A stretch of 64,000 nt of DNA, taken from Siphonodentalium dalli. Taxonomy: Eukaryota > Mollusca > Scaphopoda > Gadilida > Siphonodentaliidae. The stretch is from assembly GCA_032622095.1 (NCBI GenBank), contig CP136061.1, positions 137,043,587 to 137,107,586 on the forward strand, read 5' to 3'. The notes beneath the pieces are model-generated. The model was not told where the DNA came from. It was given only the letters and a program-made list of their open reading frames with translations, and ran no database searches. The position numbers were made by a program, and so were the translations under genes. This document shows positions 21,946 to 34,100 of this stretch, one piece after another; the first letter of the stretch is position 1; each line of letters opens with the position of its first letter.

Positions 21946-22421
21946 GCTACAGGTCGTACCTTTGGTCTGATCATTATGAAATTTGTCATAGTTGTTGACA
22001 TGGGCATGTAGATGGGAACGTTTTGGGTCATTTTGGGGTCATTTTGAAAAAACATGGCCGCCAGCGGCCATATTGGATTTCAAAATTCAATCCATTAGCA
22101 CGGGTTACAGGTCGTACTGTTCGTCTGATCCTCATGCAATTTGTCATGGATGTTAACATTGACATGTAGATTGTAACGAGTAACTTTGTATTGGGGTCGT
22201 TCGGACAAAAAAATTTGACCGCCAGCAGCCATCTTACTCTTTGCATGACTAAATCCTTTGGCACGGGCTACAGGTCGTACCTTTGGTTGGATCATTATGA
22301 AATTTGTCATGGCTGTTGACATTGACATGTAGATGGGAACGAGTCATTTTGGGGTCATTCGGCAAACGAACATGGCCTCCAGCGGCCATCATGGATTTCA
22401 AAACTCAATCCATTAGCACGG
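21946..22421 (+). repeat. Diverged tandem repeat, three ~160-bp units
   Basis: GCTACAGGTCGTAC-like starts lie at 21946, 22104, 22267 and 22422 (spacings 158, 163, 155). Each unit carries ATGAAATTTGTCAT, TTGACATTGACATGTAGAT and a GGCCGCCAGCGGCCAT-like block. The minus-strand frames across it are repeat products. Confidence 0.88.
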
Positions 22422-22436
22422 GCTACAGGCCATACT

Positions 22437-22655
22437 GACACAATGACTCTCCATACCAAATATAAGCTGAATATAGGCCGGATGGTACTTGATAGGAAGA
22501 CATTTTAACAATTATTATGGATAGAAAAGGTATGGTCCTGGCTCCGCCCTTGTTGTGTACATGGCACTCAATGACCATCCATACCAAATAAAGCTAGATA
22601 GCCCCGATGGTTTTTAAGATGTTTTAAGAATTAATATGGACGGAAAAAGCTTGAC
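22437..22655 (+). repeat. Two-copy tandem repeat, ~129 bp
   Basis: CAATGACTCTCCATACCAAA at 22440 and CAATGACCATCCATACCAAA at 22568 start two similar units that both run on through AAGCT, a GATGGT block and ATATGGA-like sequence. Confidence 0.7.
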
Positions 22656-23080
22656 CCCTTTTTGACCCGGCGACCCCATTTGAACAAATCAGAAACCCAG
22701 TCACCTGGGGACCGTCCACAATATATATAACTGAATTCTGACTTGAGGTTCTTGAGAAGAAATTGACGGATGTGTAGTGGCGACTATAGCTACACTGGAG
22801 ACTTTGTCTCATGTGAGCTAAAAACCCACCACCCTCCTCTAATTTATAATATGTAATGGCCCGATAACAGAGGAAGTTATTTTTAATGGCATGACTGTCA
22901 GATTCACAATTGGGAAGCAACACTTAAGCAATATTTATAACTGCAATGCATTGTTTTGTTATATATTCCTTATTGTGTGAGACATATGTTATGGGTGGCC
23001 CCTTTTGGGGAGAATTCGTCCATAGTAAACCTAGGGGCTAACCACTAACACAAACTGTCCTCGCTAGTGTATTATACGCC
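22656..23080. other. Unassigned DNA
   Basis: No feature recognised. A minus-strand frame 22624-22923 (99 codons) has no motif. Confidence 0.5.
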
Positions 23081-23880
23081 CGGCCACAAACTGAGCGTAA
23101 GTAAATGGCGTCAAAACGAACCAAAAAATGTTGCTAAAATTTCAGATTGTGGGACATCTATTTGTGGCACCTAGCTATTCGTGAATTCCTCCATAGCAAC
23201 CATAGCAACTATTCGTGAATTCGTCCATAGCAAATCGCTGCTAAAAAAGTACCGGAGTAACCCATTATATCAGGTCACAATTTGGGCGTAAGTATAGTCT
23301 GGCATCAAAACCGACTGTAAACTATTTCAAAATTCCTGATTTTGGTAGACCTATGCAATTGGAGGTCCCTTTCAGAAAAGTACCCTGGTCGCCAATTTCA
23401 CCCGGCCACAAATTGGGCGTAAGTAGAGTCTGGTATCCTAACGAACCCTAAAATATCGCTAAATTCCCAATTTTGGGGTGAATTCGCCCAAAACCACCAT
23501 AGGGCCAAATTACTATCAAAAACGTATCGGCTAGCCCATTATTTCCGGCCACAAATTGGGCGTAAGTAGAGTATGTATATATGCAAACGGGCTCTAAAAT
23601 GAAGCTAGACTTCCGATTGTAAGATACAGATGTCATTGCTTCATGGCCCATCTTGGTGTGAATTCGTCCATAGCCGCCTTAGGGGCAAATTACTGTCAAA
23701 ACAATTCCCGATCAATGGATATTTTGCCACGTTTGGGGTGACTCCGCCTATAGCGAACCTATGGCCAAATTATTGTTTAAAAGTATCCGGTTAGCCCATT
23801 ATAGCGGCCACAAATTGAGAGTAAGTCTGGCGTCACAACGGAACCTAAAATGTTGCTATACTTTCCTGATTGTGGGAGAC
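23081..23880 (+). repeat. Diverged tandem repeat with CGGCCACAAATTGGGCGTAA units
   Basis: CGGCCACAAA-like unit starts at 23081, 23272, 23403, 23545 and 23804, so unit lengths vary from about 131 to 259 bp. Other shared blocks: GTGAATTCGTCCATAGC, GGGCCAAATTACTGTCAAAA-like, and GCCCATTAT. Old array with indels. Confidence 0.82.
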
Positions 23881-23884
23881 ATTT

Positions 23885-25340
23885 CTAAATTTGATAAAAT
23901 TGGGTTTAGTCACGGATTGCCACCACACTTATACAATAACACCCCATGGTATGAGGAGTCTAATCGTGTGGCTTAAATCTGTCAACAGTGGCGTAATTCG
24001 ATTCAGGGGTGCACTGAAAGGGAGAGGGGCACCAAAAAAGATGCATAATATTTTTAGCGCCAATTTATACCAAATTGATACACATTATTATCCATGATAC
24101 GAGGAGTCTAATCTTGTGATTTAAAAACACGTCATATCGGTGATGTTTGGATGATAAATGGGGTGGGGTGGGCACTAAATTTGATAAAAATTTGTTTAGT
24201 CGCCTATTAGCACCAAACTTATAAATAACCATTTCCATGCAATCAGGAGTCTTATTGTGTGGATTAAGCATGCCACAAGTTGGGATGCACAGAGGGTGAA
24301 AGGGACACAAAAAATTATAAACAATATTTAGCATCGATTTCCACAAGATTTATACATATTCTTCTCCGTGATAGAGGAATCTAATCGTGTAGTTTAGATA
24401 CGCCAGATTGGTGTCGTTTGGGGTGAGAGATGGGGGCACTAAATTTGATACGAATTTGTATACTCGCCAATTATATATAGCATTTCCTTGGTGAGCCTAA
24501 GTGTGTGGTTTAATGATGACAAACGAGGCGCCGCTTGAGTTCAAAATAGGGACAGGAGGGTCACAAAAAATGATAAAAAAAAATGTTTAGTTCTAACTAC
24601 AAGCAAATTCATACACATTCTTCTCAAATAGTGCATGTTAAAACGGCCACATGTGGTGCCTAGATATATTTGCGACTAATTTTCTGTTTATATGTGTCCT
24701 ATATATGACACCACGGGGTACAATCGAGGTGGCACCAAGGCGGTCTAAGAGGGGTAACATTTTACGAGGAAGATAATGGCGCAGGTTAAAATTTTCTAAA
24801 GTGACGCTGTTGGTATCAGGGGCAGGCAGCAAAACAAAATGATGTGATAGGTTTGTCACTTATTTCCACCAAACTTATACATAATCAACTCTGGGATATG
24901 GCGCCGTTCAAGTCAGGGGTGACGGGGCCATCAACAATTGATTTAATAAACTATTTTAGCGCAGATTTCTACCACATTGATATAGTTTTCTTCTCCGTGA
25001 TACGAGGAATATAATCATGTGATTTAAAGACGTCAAATTGGTGCCGTTTAGGTGAGAGATGGGGGTGTCATAACTATAATAATAATTTGTGTACTACCGA
25101 TTATCACCAAACTTATATACAATCATCTCCATTATATCATGCATCCATGAGTCTAATCGACGTGGTTTAAATGTGTCAAAACTGGCGTCGTTATATAAAG
25201 TCATGCATGAGGAGGGGAGTTGCACCAAAGCTGATTCAAATATATTTAGCACTAATTTCCACCAAATTCATAGACGTTCTTCCCTAATGATACGGTGTAT
25301 TAAATCACATTTGGTGCCGTTTGGGTCATGGATAGCGAGA
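23885..25340 (+). repeat. Diverged tandem repeat, ~130-150-bp units
   Basis: Around ten worn units, each with ACCAAACTTATAC-like, GAGGAGTCTAATCGTGTG-like, GCCGTTTGGGT-like and GGGGGCACTAAATTTGATAA-like blocks. Adjacent units alternate in the block after the ACCAAA motif, hinting at a ~280-bp two-unit period. No frame is conserved between units. Confidence 0.8.
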
Positions 25341-26063
25341 AGAGATGCATTAGCATTGATAAAATTGCCATTCGACGATATCCACCGGTCATCCGCCAGG
25401 CCATCTCCATATCGTTTTAAGTAGTTTTTGGCATTCAAATTTCACAATCTCGACAAATGGTGACACATTTAAGTCACTTGAACAATTATATCTTCTGAAC
25501 TGGGAATGAGGACATTCATATAATGAGCCAGCAAACAATACACAGAAGAAAGCATTAACAGTATATTTATCATTCCATTTAAGAGATACACATTTTCTTG
25601 CAACTGAGAGAACTCGAACCGTCAGATGATTGCATATTAAATTGGCTAATATACATATATTATAACAAAATTGTCTGTTCCATTCAGTATCTTCGTGTTG
25701 ATATGATAGCCAGGTGTCCCCAAAATCTTAGTCTGACCCACTATATTGATAGATACATCTCTATATGTAAAATCATGTTGTCGTCTTTTATTTTTGCTGG
25801 CTATGTGTTTATGATATTCATGTTTCATCTTATAACGTCTAAACTACACGCAGTTGTAAATAAATAAATAAATACCTCTTTATTGGTGGAACGGATTAAT
25901 CGCGATAAACAAAATGACAATCGACAACGTGAGCCACTAATAATATTCTATGAGCAAGAATCATGTTTTGTGATGCTATTTGAATATAAAATTGATGAGA
26001 ATACGTGTAACACTTTGAGCAAGAGTATTCTCTATTCCCACCAAATATCCACATCATGCAGAT
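25341..26063. other. Unassigned DNA upstream of the Helitron-like end
   Basis: AT-rich. An open frame 25883-26065 (60 codons, Arg/Asn/Asp/Gln rich at its start) lies just upstream of the Helitron-like terminus but does not resemble Rep or helicase motifs that I know. No Helitron 5' TC end was identified. Confidence 0.4.
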
Positions 26064-26108
26064 GATTTCACATCACTTTAACTTGGGCAACGCCGGGTAA
26101 CCCTGCTA
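26064..26108 (+). mobile_element. Probable Helitron 3' terminus
   Basis: ACTTGGGCAACGCCGGGTAA followed by CCCTGCTAG and then T. A GC-rich GGGCAACGCCGGGT segment a few bases before a terminal CTAG next to a T is typical of Helitron 3' ends in animals. The hairpin is short (GGG TAA CCC). The extent of the element to the left is unknown, and Helitrons leave no target duplication to test. Confidence 0.5.
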
Positions 26109-26619
26109 GTTTATGCTAAAATCGGAAATGAGCCGGAATTTCCATTTATTTATGAAAGTAAGCTATAGTCGCTATCATATTGAGGGAACATTCCGCTTTC
26201 AAGCAGGAAGATATATTTTAGCCCTGCTTCTGTTCCTTCAACATACAACCATGACTTTCGGACTATCGACCCACAAATTATTATTATACATGCTCTTATT
26301 GGCATATTAAATGTACGAGTGAATCCAGGGATGAACACTAGTAAACTATATATGCAAATAGTAAATACATTCTAATTTCCACTGAAATTAACGTCAATTG
26401 TCTATATATAGGTCATTTTTATTAAAATTATGTGAAGATACGATAAACTGTTATATAGGGCCTATTAACAAAATGGATCGTAAAAACATTTGTCTGGGTA
26501 TTATTGTCGATTGTAATACATTACTTATATTATGACCGTCTCGTAAATTGAACGTGCATGAGTCTTATAGTAGACCTACTGAACATTGATATACATGAGC
26601 ATGGTGTTTCACTACTAAA
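26109..26619. other. Unassigned AT-rich DNA
   Basis: No feature recognised. Confidence 0.5.
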
Positions 26620-26654
26620 CTATGGAACGCAATAGCTGCCTTATATTGCTGATT

Positions 26655-26905
26655 GTCTTTATATGCAGATACGTTGTCAATATATGTAGATACTTTGTCA
26701 ATATATGCAGATATTTTGTCATTATATGCCGATACTTTGTCTTTATATGCAGATACTATGCAGATAATTTGTCATTATATGTAGATACTTTGTCATTATA
26801 TGTAGATACTTTGTCTTTATATGCAGATATTTTGTCTTTATATGCAGATACTTTGTCTTTATATGCAGATACTTTGTTAATATATGCAGATACTTTGTCG
26901 GTATA
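26655..26905 (+). repeat. 21-bp tandem array, left
   Basis: About 12 units of TTTATATGCAGATACTTTGT plus C, with substitutions at a few positions (GTAGAT for GCAGAT, CATTATATG for CTTTATATG). Because 21 is a multiple of 3, it gives long frames in both strands (heptads such as YADTLSL on plus, and KYLHIKT on minus). Confidence 0.93.
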
Positions 26906-27076
26906 ATTATGTAGTTGTATGCAGGTAGGCCTACCTTGCTTTTTGTGCAAATATCTGTTAAAAAGAAAACTATTATTAAATTTATAGTTTTTCCGTGAAA
27001 TTTCCGTTTCAAGAACACATGTTCATTCCTGCTTTTGTACGATTTCGGATGATGTAGGTTTCTTTTTAACGCGTTT

Positions 27077-27200
27077 GTGTACGACGTGGAAGATATTCTT
27101 AACAAGAAAACCATAATCATAAATGGTAACGCCCTCAAGATCATATTATTAGCCATAAATATAAATTATAATATAAAATATATTGGTTACATGAATTCAG
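27077..27200. repeat. Repeat D7, copy 1
   Basis: 27105-27165 is an inverted, nearly identical match to 35490-35550. In both, the strand carrying ATGGCTAATAATATGATCTT can be read as MANNMILRALPF. Also, ATAATATAAAATATATTGGT at 27168-27187 recurs as AGAATATAAAATATATTGGT at 27573-27592. Confidence 0.8.
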
Positions 27201-28290
27201 CGCCTCAGAATTCCGTTAAAACAACTAATCCTTCGAATTATTACAAACATCTACGGTTTATTACTGCAGGTTTCTCATTCACCTCACCAGAAAGCTTCTA
27301 AATGCGGATCAAAAATCGGAGGTAGTGTGTTCCCGCCAAGAGTGCATGGTCCAGCCATTGTTCATACCTAAATATCGAAAGCAATTAACGCGGTCATAAT
27401 TGTTACATACTGCAACTATAAGACATCCAGCAGATACATACCCCACGAAAACCCGAAATGTGTTGTCCTGCGAGAAATCCCATCGATATAGCTCAATTTG
27501 ACACGGCCAGATTAGACTTCCTACAATATCCATAAACAAGATCATATATTATATAACCATGATTTTAATTATAGAATATAAAATATATTGGTTTCGCGAA
27601 TGACCAACTCAAAATAACAATAACAACCAGCACCTAATTAACGAACCGGCGGCCGACTCCAACCATGCACAACCATCAGTGGGCTGCAGAACGAAAATAT
27701 CTCTAAAAGTTGAAATATAAGACTTACAACTTATCTTTTAAATTTCTATTATTGGTAATTGACATAGCTTGTCACAAACCAAAAATCAAGATTATTGACA
27801 TAATAATGTAAAGGACAATAAACGAAATTGAAATTCCCAAGAACACCTTTTACCGGTGACCGGTGATCGCGCAGTTCGACTTTTAAATAAATAAACCGGA
27901 AAAACCAATTTTCTATTTATAAAACGCTCATCGGCTCACGTCTTTCTAATATTTGGCCACCAGTATACACGCGGGCGTGCTAAAAAGCTAAACTTGGATG
28001 GGCTAACTGATTTCAGATTTTAAGCGCATTTTTTCCGGAACATTAAGTTGCAATAAAAAAGTGGAGCGCGTCACGGAACGGACCACGTGCAGAAAATTCC
28101 ACGTATATCATAATTGACACAAAACTGAACTAATATGATTGGCATAATAATCTTATCGCCTGATAAATATACACATTAGGCAAATAGTGATAACAATAAA
28201 TTGTGAACTTTAGTTTCAGTCAGCCACCTGGAATGAGATCGGTTCCGTTTGTCTTCAGACTTGGCTTCCGCAAAATGGATACAACATATA
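27200..28290. other. Centre of the 21-bp-array element
   Basis: No gene recognised. The block 27790-27890 (ATAAACGAAATTGAAATTCC, CACCTTTTACCGG) is an inverted match to 34670-34770. A 78-codon minus frame (27309-27545) has no known motif. Confidence 0.5.
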
Positions 28291-28317
28291 ATATCATGGA
28301 ACGAACGTATAATGAAA

Positions 28318-28508
28318 AGAATCCGCATATAATGACAAAGTATCTGCATATAATGACAAAGTATCTGCATAGAAAGACAAAATATCTACATATAATGGCA
28401 GGGTATCTGCATATAAAGACAAAGTATCTACATATAATGACAAACTATCTAAATATAATGACAAAGTATCTGCATCTAATGACAAAGTATCTGCATCTAA
28501 TGACAATC
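28318..28508 (-). repeat. 21-bp tandem array, right (inverted)
   Basis: About nine units of ATAATGACAAAGTATCTGCA plus T, the reverse complement of the left array. It starts and ends inside mirrored flanks of the same element. Confidence 0.93.
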
Positions 28509-28540
28509 GACAATATAAGGCAGCTATGGCGTTCCATACT

Positions 28541-29214
28541 AAACAGTTTAGTCTCAGTATATTATAATATTACTCGACATATGTAAGGGAGCCGATATGT
28601 GTTTATATAGGGGTGACGCATATTGGGAGGGAGCCAAGCCCTTGTGGTTCATAGTTCGGGTTAATTTATACATGTATTAGTTTCAATATTATGAATATTC
28701 CATGTTCAAAAAGCTAACTTATTTCATCAATTATAACAGCATTATATGCATGGATGCATGTATTCGCGTTCCGAGTTGTTGAATAAAATAATTTTGGAAG
28801 TTATTTGGAGTTCACGTGTTTTCACGAAAATAATAGTAAAAATAGGGAAAATGCAACAGAACAGTTATTAGTCCAAGGTATATAACTAAGAGAGGAAAAG
28901 AGAATGTAATCGTCAATATATATATTTTTGAAGCACATATGCCAAGTAACAATTAAATTGTGAACAATATGCAAAGTTTGGTATATTTGGCATAAAAATA
29001 AAACAGTTAAAGTTAGAATTTGGTCTCGTTGCTAGGGTAATTTAATTGCATAGCAACTGTTGTTATGGGCAACACATTTGACAACCCAATCATCATGAGA
29101 GGAATGGGGAGGGAAACATTAATGTGGACACAAAGTTTCTGGCGGTCTAAGCCCTTTCACTCGAAAAGGTTCTAAAAACATTTTTTTAATCCAATTTATG
29201 CAAATTTGGCATAT
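28541..29214. other. Mostly unassigned
   Basis: No coding signal. Around 29025-29075 GTTGCTAGGG and GCATAGCAACTGTTGTTATG weakly mirror the 21.2 kb segment. Confidence 0.5.
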
Positions 29215-29385
29215 CTAATTTGACCTTGACCTTTGACCTTGACAGAGGTGACTAGAAAATTGCCAACAATTATTTTAATTATCGGGGTATCCCATAGCAC
29301 ATTATTAACATTGTTGGCATATGGTACTAAAAATGTTTAGCAAAAATTGTTCTAGCCACATTTTCTCTGATCTGCCTCCTGACTA
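29215..29385 (-). repeat. Repeat D6, copy 2
   Basis: Inverted match to about 20950-21110: TTGACCTTGACCTTTGACCT, TGCCAACAA, GGTACTAAAAATGTTTAGCA and GCCTCCTGAC. Confidence 0.82.
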
Positions 29386-30712
29386 TTATACAGTAGTTAG
29401 TGAAAGGCGAACACATTACGCGTGCGCACCCTTTTTCGGATTAAATTCTACGAGGCAGATAAAAAGCTTGATCCTCTGCGAACTGCAAAGTTTCATAAGT
29501 ATTGTCTATCACTTTATGCATTGAGGATTTACATTTCATCAAAACTATGATCATAAAATAAGGACTAAGATGTATTTTTCAGTTACGAATAATACTAGTT
29601 TCGACCATACAAAAACATATGAATCGTAATGCCTACCGGGAAATCATATTGTCACCATGGGAACCTGGCTAATTCTATGGTAAATTAGCAAATTAAGAGC
29701 AAAAAATTGGTGTTGACCCATGAAAAATACCTTTGGTCTGACCTTTATTAGTTACGGTCTTGATATTAATTAAACGGTGCTGAACCGTAACAAATATAAC
29801 GGTCTGACAGTTACTGGTTATGGTTTGCCAGTTACTTAAACGGTTTTATATCGTGGAACATGCTACGGCCTGACCGTATGTTTAACGGTCAAATGTTGGC
29901 AGCAATGTTGCGCGGTCTCAGACCGTTAAAGCGACGGTATTTTTTCTAACAGTGTAGTTATTACAGGCTTTGCTGTTGTCTTGAAAGTTTCAATCCCACC
30001 TAGCTGAACTGATATATTGTCGTGATGTACGGATTCACATGTTAAAACTAAAACTGTGTTTCCAAGTGACTGGACAATTTCACGCCTTACATGAAGGTTG
30101 GGCTTTTCAGCTACATGTTGTATTATCGTTTTTTATTTACAGCCATATATATACAGTAGTCAGTGAAAGGTGAACACATCACACAGTCTTTTTCTGGATT
30201 ATATTCCACGAGGCAGATAACAAGTTTGATTCTCACCAAACTTCAAAGTTTCCTAAGTATTGTCTGTCACATTATTCATTGAGGATTTAAATTTCATCAA
30301 AACTATGATCGTAATAGAAGAATTAAGATGTATTTTCAGTTACGAATAACACTAGTTTCGATCATTCTAAAACATAGCAATCGTAATGCCTATCGGGAAA
30401 TCATATTGTCACCACGGGCTAATTCTATGGAAAATTAGTAAATTAAGAGCAAAAAGTTGGTGGTGACCCGTGAAAAATAGCATTCGTCTGACCGTTATTA
30501 GTTACGGTCTAGATATTAATTAAACGGTGTTGAACCGTAAAAAATACAACGGTCTGACTGTTACTGGTTAGAGTGTGCCAGTTACTTAAACAGTTTTGTA
30601 CCGTAGAACATGCTCCAGCCTGACAGTATGTTTAACGGTCCAAGGTTGCAGCGACGTTGCGCGGTATGACACCATTACAGCGACGGGCCTTTTTCTAACA
30701 GTGTACTTATTT
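29386..30712 (+). repeat. Segmental direct duplication, two ~570-bp copies
   Basis: 29386-29960 and 30150-30712 match along their length: CAGTAGTTAGTGAAAGGCGA, TTCATCAAAACTATGATC, GGGAAATCATATTGTCACCA, TAATTAAACGGTG, GCTAC/GCTCC-GCCTGAC, and a right end of TTTTTCTAACAGTGTA. The second half (29710-29955 and 30470-30708) is full of AACGGT/ACCGTT motifs and ends in the TTCTAACAGTG terminus, so it is probably one MITE family duplicated with its neighbour. Confidence 0.88.
29961..30160 (+). repeat. Host repeat R, uninterrupted copy
   Basis: Paralogue of 19575-19637 plus 20647-20955. It contains GCTGTTGTCTTGAAAGTTTC, CCACCTAGCTGAACTGATAT and ATTGTCGTGATGTACGGATT without any insert. The TA at 30015-30016 corresponds to the M1 target. 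Confidence 0.88.
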
Positions 30713-30974
30713 GTCAACTGTTAATTCTATATCAGTACAGAAATTATTCTGTTTCAGTTATACAGTCGCCATGTTCCATAATAAAACGACAACCTTATAG
30801 AGTCTTCCTGCTACTAATAACCGATATCTGGAACAATTTGGAAATTAGAATTAGTGTATTAATGTACTACGGGAATACTAGTGTAATAGTATTTTTCATT
30901 CAATGTGTGTGCTTGGGGGGGGGGAGGGTGGTGCATTTCTGACTAAATAAGCCAACAATAGTATTATAGAAAAC

Positions 30975-31165
30975 CTTCGGAATAGCGAATCATCGGACTA
31001 GCGAACCTTCTGAATAAAGAGCTTTCTGAATAGAGAACTTCGGAATAGAGAACCTTCGGAATAGAGAGCTTTCTGAATAGAGAACTTCGGAATAGAGAAC
31101 ATTCGGAATAGAGAGCTTTCTGAATAGAGAACTTCGGAATAGAGAACCTTCGGAATAGAGAACCC
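30975..31165 (+). repeat. Minisatellite with 47-bp higher-order unit
   Basis: Built from ~16-bp pieces of CTTCGGAATAGAGAAC type. CTTTCTGAATAGAG recurs at 31022, 31069 and 31116, exactly 47 bp apart, so three pieces form one higher-order unit. The left flank holds more worn pieces. The minus-strand 65-codon frame across it is a repeat product. Confidence 0.93.
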
Positions 31166-34100
31166 TGCCCGACAAACCCATTAACACACTTGTGTCGTTC
31201 TCTATGTACTTTGTGTATGAGGGCTGATAAAGCTATTGAGTCCTTGGTGAAGTTTACATTATGTTATTTCACAATAACCGAAATTGCAGCAGGATGTGAA
31301 TCAATTATGTGTCACAGGCAAAGTAAAAAAACCCAGTTTATATATATTTTTTAAATCGATAAATAAAATATAACGTCAAACCCCCACCCATTACGATATA
31401 GTCATCCACATGACAACCAATATGATAATATGCAAGTCTTATATATTGCTCGACACCGGGATGCTGTTAAGGGGAAGGACCTTGTGAAGGGTCGTGTAAA
31501 TAATCATGAAACTATATGCCTATTTAGGCCTAACGCATGGTAACGACGCAAATGGTTGATTAATCTTGTAGTAGATCATTTTATGCGAGTAGACTTCAAT
31601 AAGTATGGCTATAGATATAACCTATATGGTTTAGACATCGGCATTTGATGATAATTACCTATCAAGGCTACCATATACTAACGAATATGTTGAATGTTTT
31701 ATAGAATGTATGTCGATGTAATTAAGCCAATAATTAAGGATGCCATCTTCAGACTGAAGTTCCACCCGATACAGGCCCGTCTATAAACTTGTATAGAAAC
31801 AATACTAGAAATGAAGGTTCATGTTAGACGGTAGACCGTAAATGAATATTCAAGTCTAGTGAGGCGAAATCAGTTGTCTGAGACGGCATGACAAGTGCAG
31901 TCTTGTCTGGATTATGACCCTCAAATTGTTTGACGTTCTGACGTCATGGAACATGTCATGACGTCATAACTGGTTTTTATTAATGTAAAAAAACGAAATA
32001 GATCTTTTTAGAATCTCAACCTATTTATTTATAATAACTGTATATGTTTACAAATAAATACATTCTTCAATTGTTCATTATCACATATCGGAATTTGTGA
32101 AGTAGCAAATGTTCTTTTCATCATGTTGGTCCATTGCTGATTCCGCGCTTTTGCGCAACTACTGCATGATGTCACGTGAGTTTGTTTTTTCTCGAAAAAG
32201 TTTAGTCGTTGAAAAACCTATGCATTCAAACAGAATAACAGTGACACGCACTGACATGCTTTGGTATGACGAATACATGATGTAAATTATGTATAATCAT
32301 TTAAAGTTCTGGTTCGTTATACAATCAGTGTATATCATGTTCAAAGAGTGAGTATACATAGACTCATTTAGATTTATAATTCATCGTAAACCTACCAGAC
32401 GAGTTCTATATAAGAACGAATACTGTTCTCGTTGATCGTTAATGTACTGTCTCCTTTTATAAGAGCTCCGTGATATATTACGATAAGATTACGAAAGATC
32501 TCGTGGTTTGTATCAATTCCGTGCGATGGTGAAAAGGGATTTAAGAAATTCATTAAAATAAAAAGTGTACAGGTAAACAGATGCTCCATATATTCAGCTG
32601 CGTTACCACTTCTTCTGGAAAGGGACGTGCCGGCTCACGTTACCTTACGCGTTATATATGAATATATACCCGGTGCCCTTGCCTGTTCGACCGTTTCCCG
32701 TAAACAGATGCCCGGGCGCCCATGAAACTATTCCGTCCTTATGATTCTTATGAACAGTTACCTCGGTTCCTTGGCAAAAGTTAACAGGAACAATTTCTCT
32801 TTATATTGAAACCCGATGATGTATTAAGTCAATCCTGCGCGAGTCCAAATGCGCCCAAAACATTACGCGTTCTTCTTTCCGAAACTGATGACGTGTCGAT
32901 GTAATTATGAGGCTGCAGTTATGAGCTGTTGCGCGTTCACCGAGAAATAATTGCAACTAGCCACGTGGGCGCCGAACAATCGGAATGCTGGATTTAGTGA
33001 TGATCACACTTTGTATGTAAATATATATAAATCACAAACAGTTCTGAAACAGAACTTAGCTATAGTGTTTGTCGTACATAAGTGAGCGATTTGAACGATG
33101 CAGACCAATCCGCCTAGGCCAAATATATACTATCTGTGGTTTCCCTACGGATGCGATGTTAAACCCCCTATATATAAACCCTAAAGTTGTTTCATGGTTT
33201 TCAATAAAATTATTTTTCGGTAAAATAAAACCAAAAAACACTTTTAAATTCTCTGTTTTCTGTGAAAGAATTGTGTTTATTACATATTATATATAGAAAA
33301 TAAAAATTAATCCTATCTCAATATTGCTGAAGACACAAAAACAATAAGAATATGTCAAAATAAAAATAAAACAATGATTAACATAATAAAACTGTTAGCC
33401 TACCAACCGACCCTTTAATTCTGACTTGTAACCCGAACCAGATATTTAATTTTCTTTGGCCCTAGCTATCTATAGGTCAATAGAGTCAGCCATTGGCCCC
33501 AAGTGGATTTCGATTCCTTGATATGATGTATCGTTCCATTGAACAAGAAGAGACAAGCCGATTCTCTGGAGTGTAATGTTGCAGAGAGATCAAGTGGTCA
33601 GTGAAATGCGATAAAGCGCGAAACACTGCGAACTGGCGGATTGCTTTTGTCCAGACTTATTGAGATATTGCATGAGAATGGCGCAATCAGGCATCGGTCG
33701 TATTGAATGATTTTCATATTGACTGTAACTGTTGAGACGGAGAGAAGAATCGCGAAACATATTGGAAATGGACTCATTCGTGTGACGTATTGCACTGCAT
33801 GGGTATCGAGGAGAACAGAAATATATGACGTAATCATTGAACTGGATTGCGTCCCTCCAGACGTTGACACTTAACCATTTCTTTACCAAATGGATTATCC
33901 CACTCAGTTATGGATTTGTGCGTTGGATTTGTCTATTATCCATTTGGAGGGTGTTCAAAAAAAAATTAACAGACGACAGGCAGACGAAAAGATAACGCAG
34001 GTGTAAAAATATTCCTTGATTGGCATAGTTCCATAGCCGAATTAACCTTATACTAGTCGTCATTTTCTCTACATCAATAAAGCTGACACCATCGGGATAT

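Larger units (their letters stand above)
26620..28540. mobile_element. Inverted-repeat element with opposed 21-bp minisatellites
   Basis: The outer ends mirror each other: TATGGAACGCAATAGCTGCC then TTATATTG on the left, and CAATATAAGGCAGCTATGGC then GTTCCATA on the right. Just inside each end is an array of a 21-bp unit (26655-26905 and, inverted, 28318-28508). The ~1.4 kb centre has no recognisable transposase. Terminal repeats made of short tandem units recall foldback-type elements; classification is open and no target duplication was found. Confidence 0.75.

Noticed and set aside
26622-27156. ORFs with YADTLSL and KYLHIKT heptads, looking like coiled coils
   Set aside because: The heptads come from a 21-bp minisatellite that keeps frames open on both strands; its flanks are mirrored at 28.5 kb, as expected for a non-coding element.
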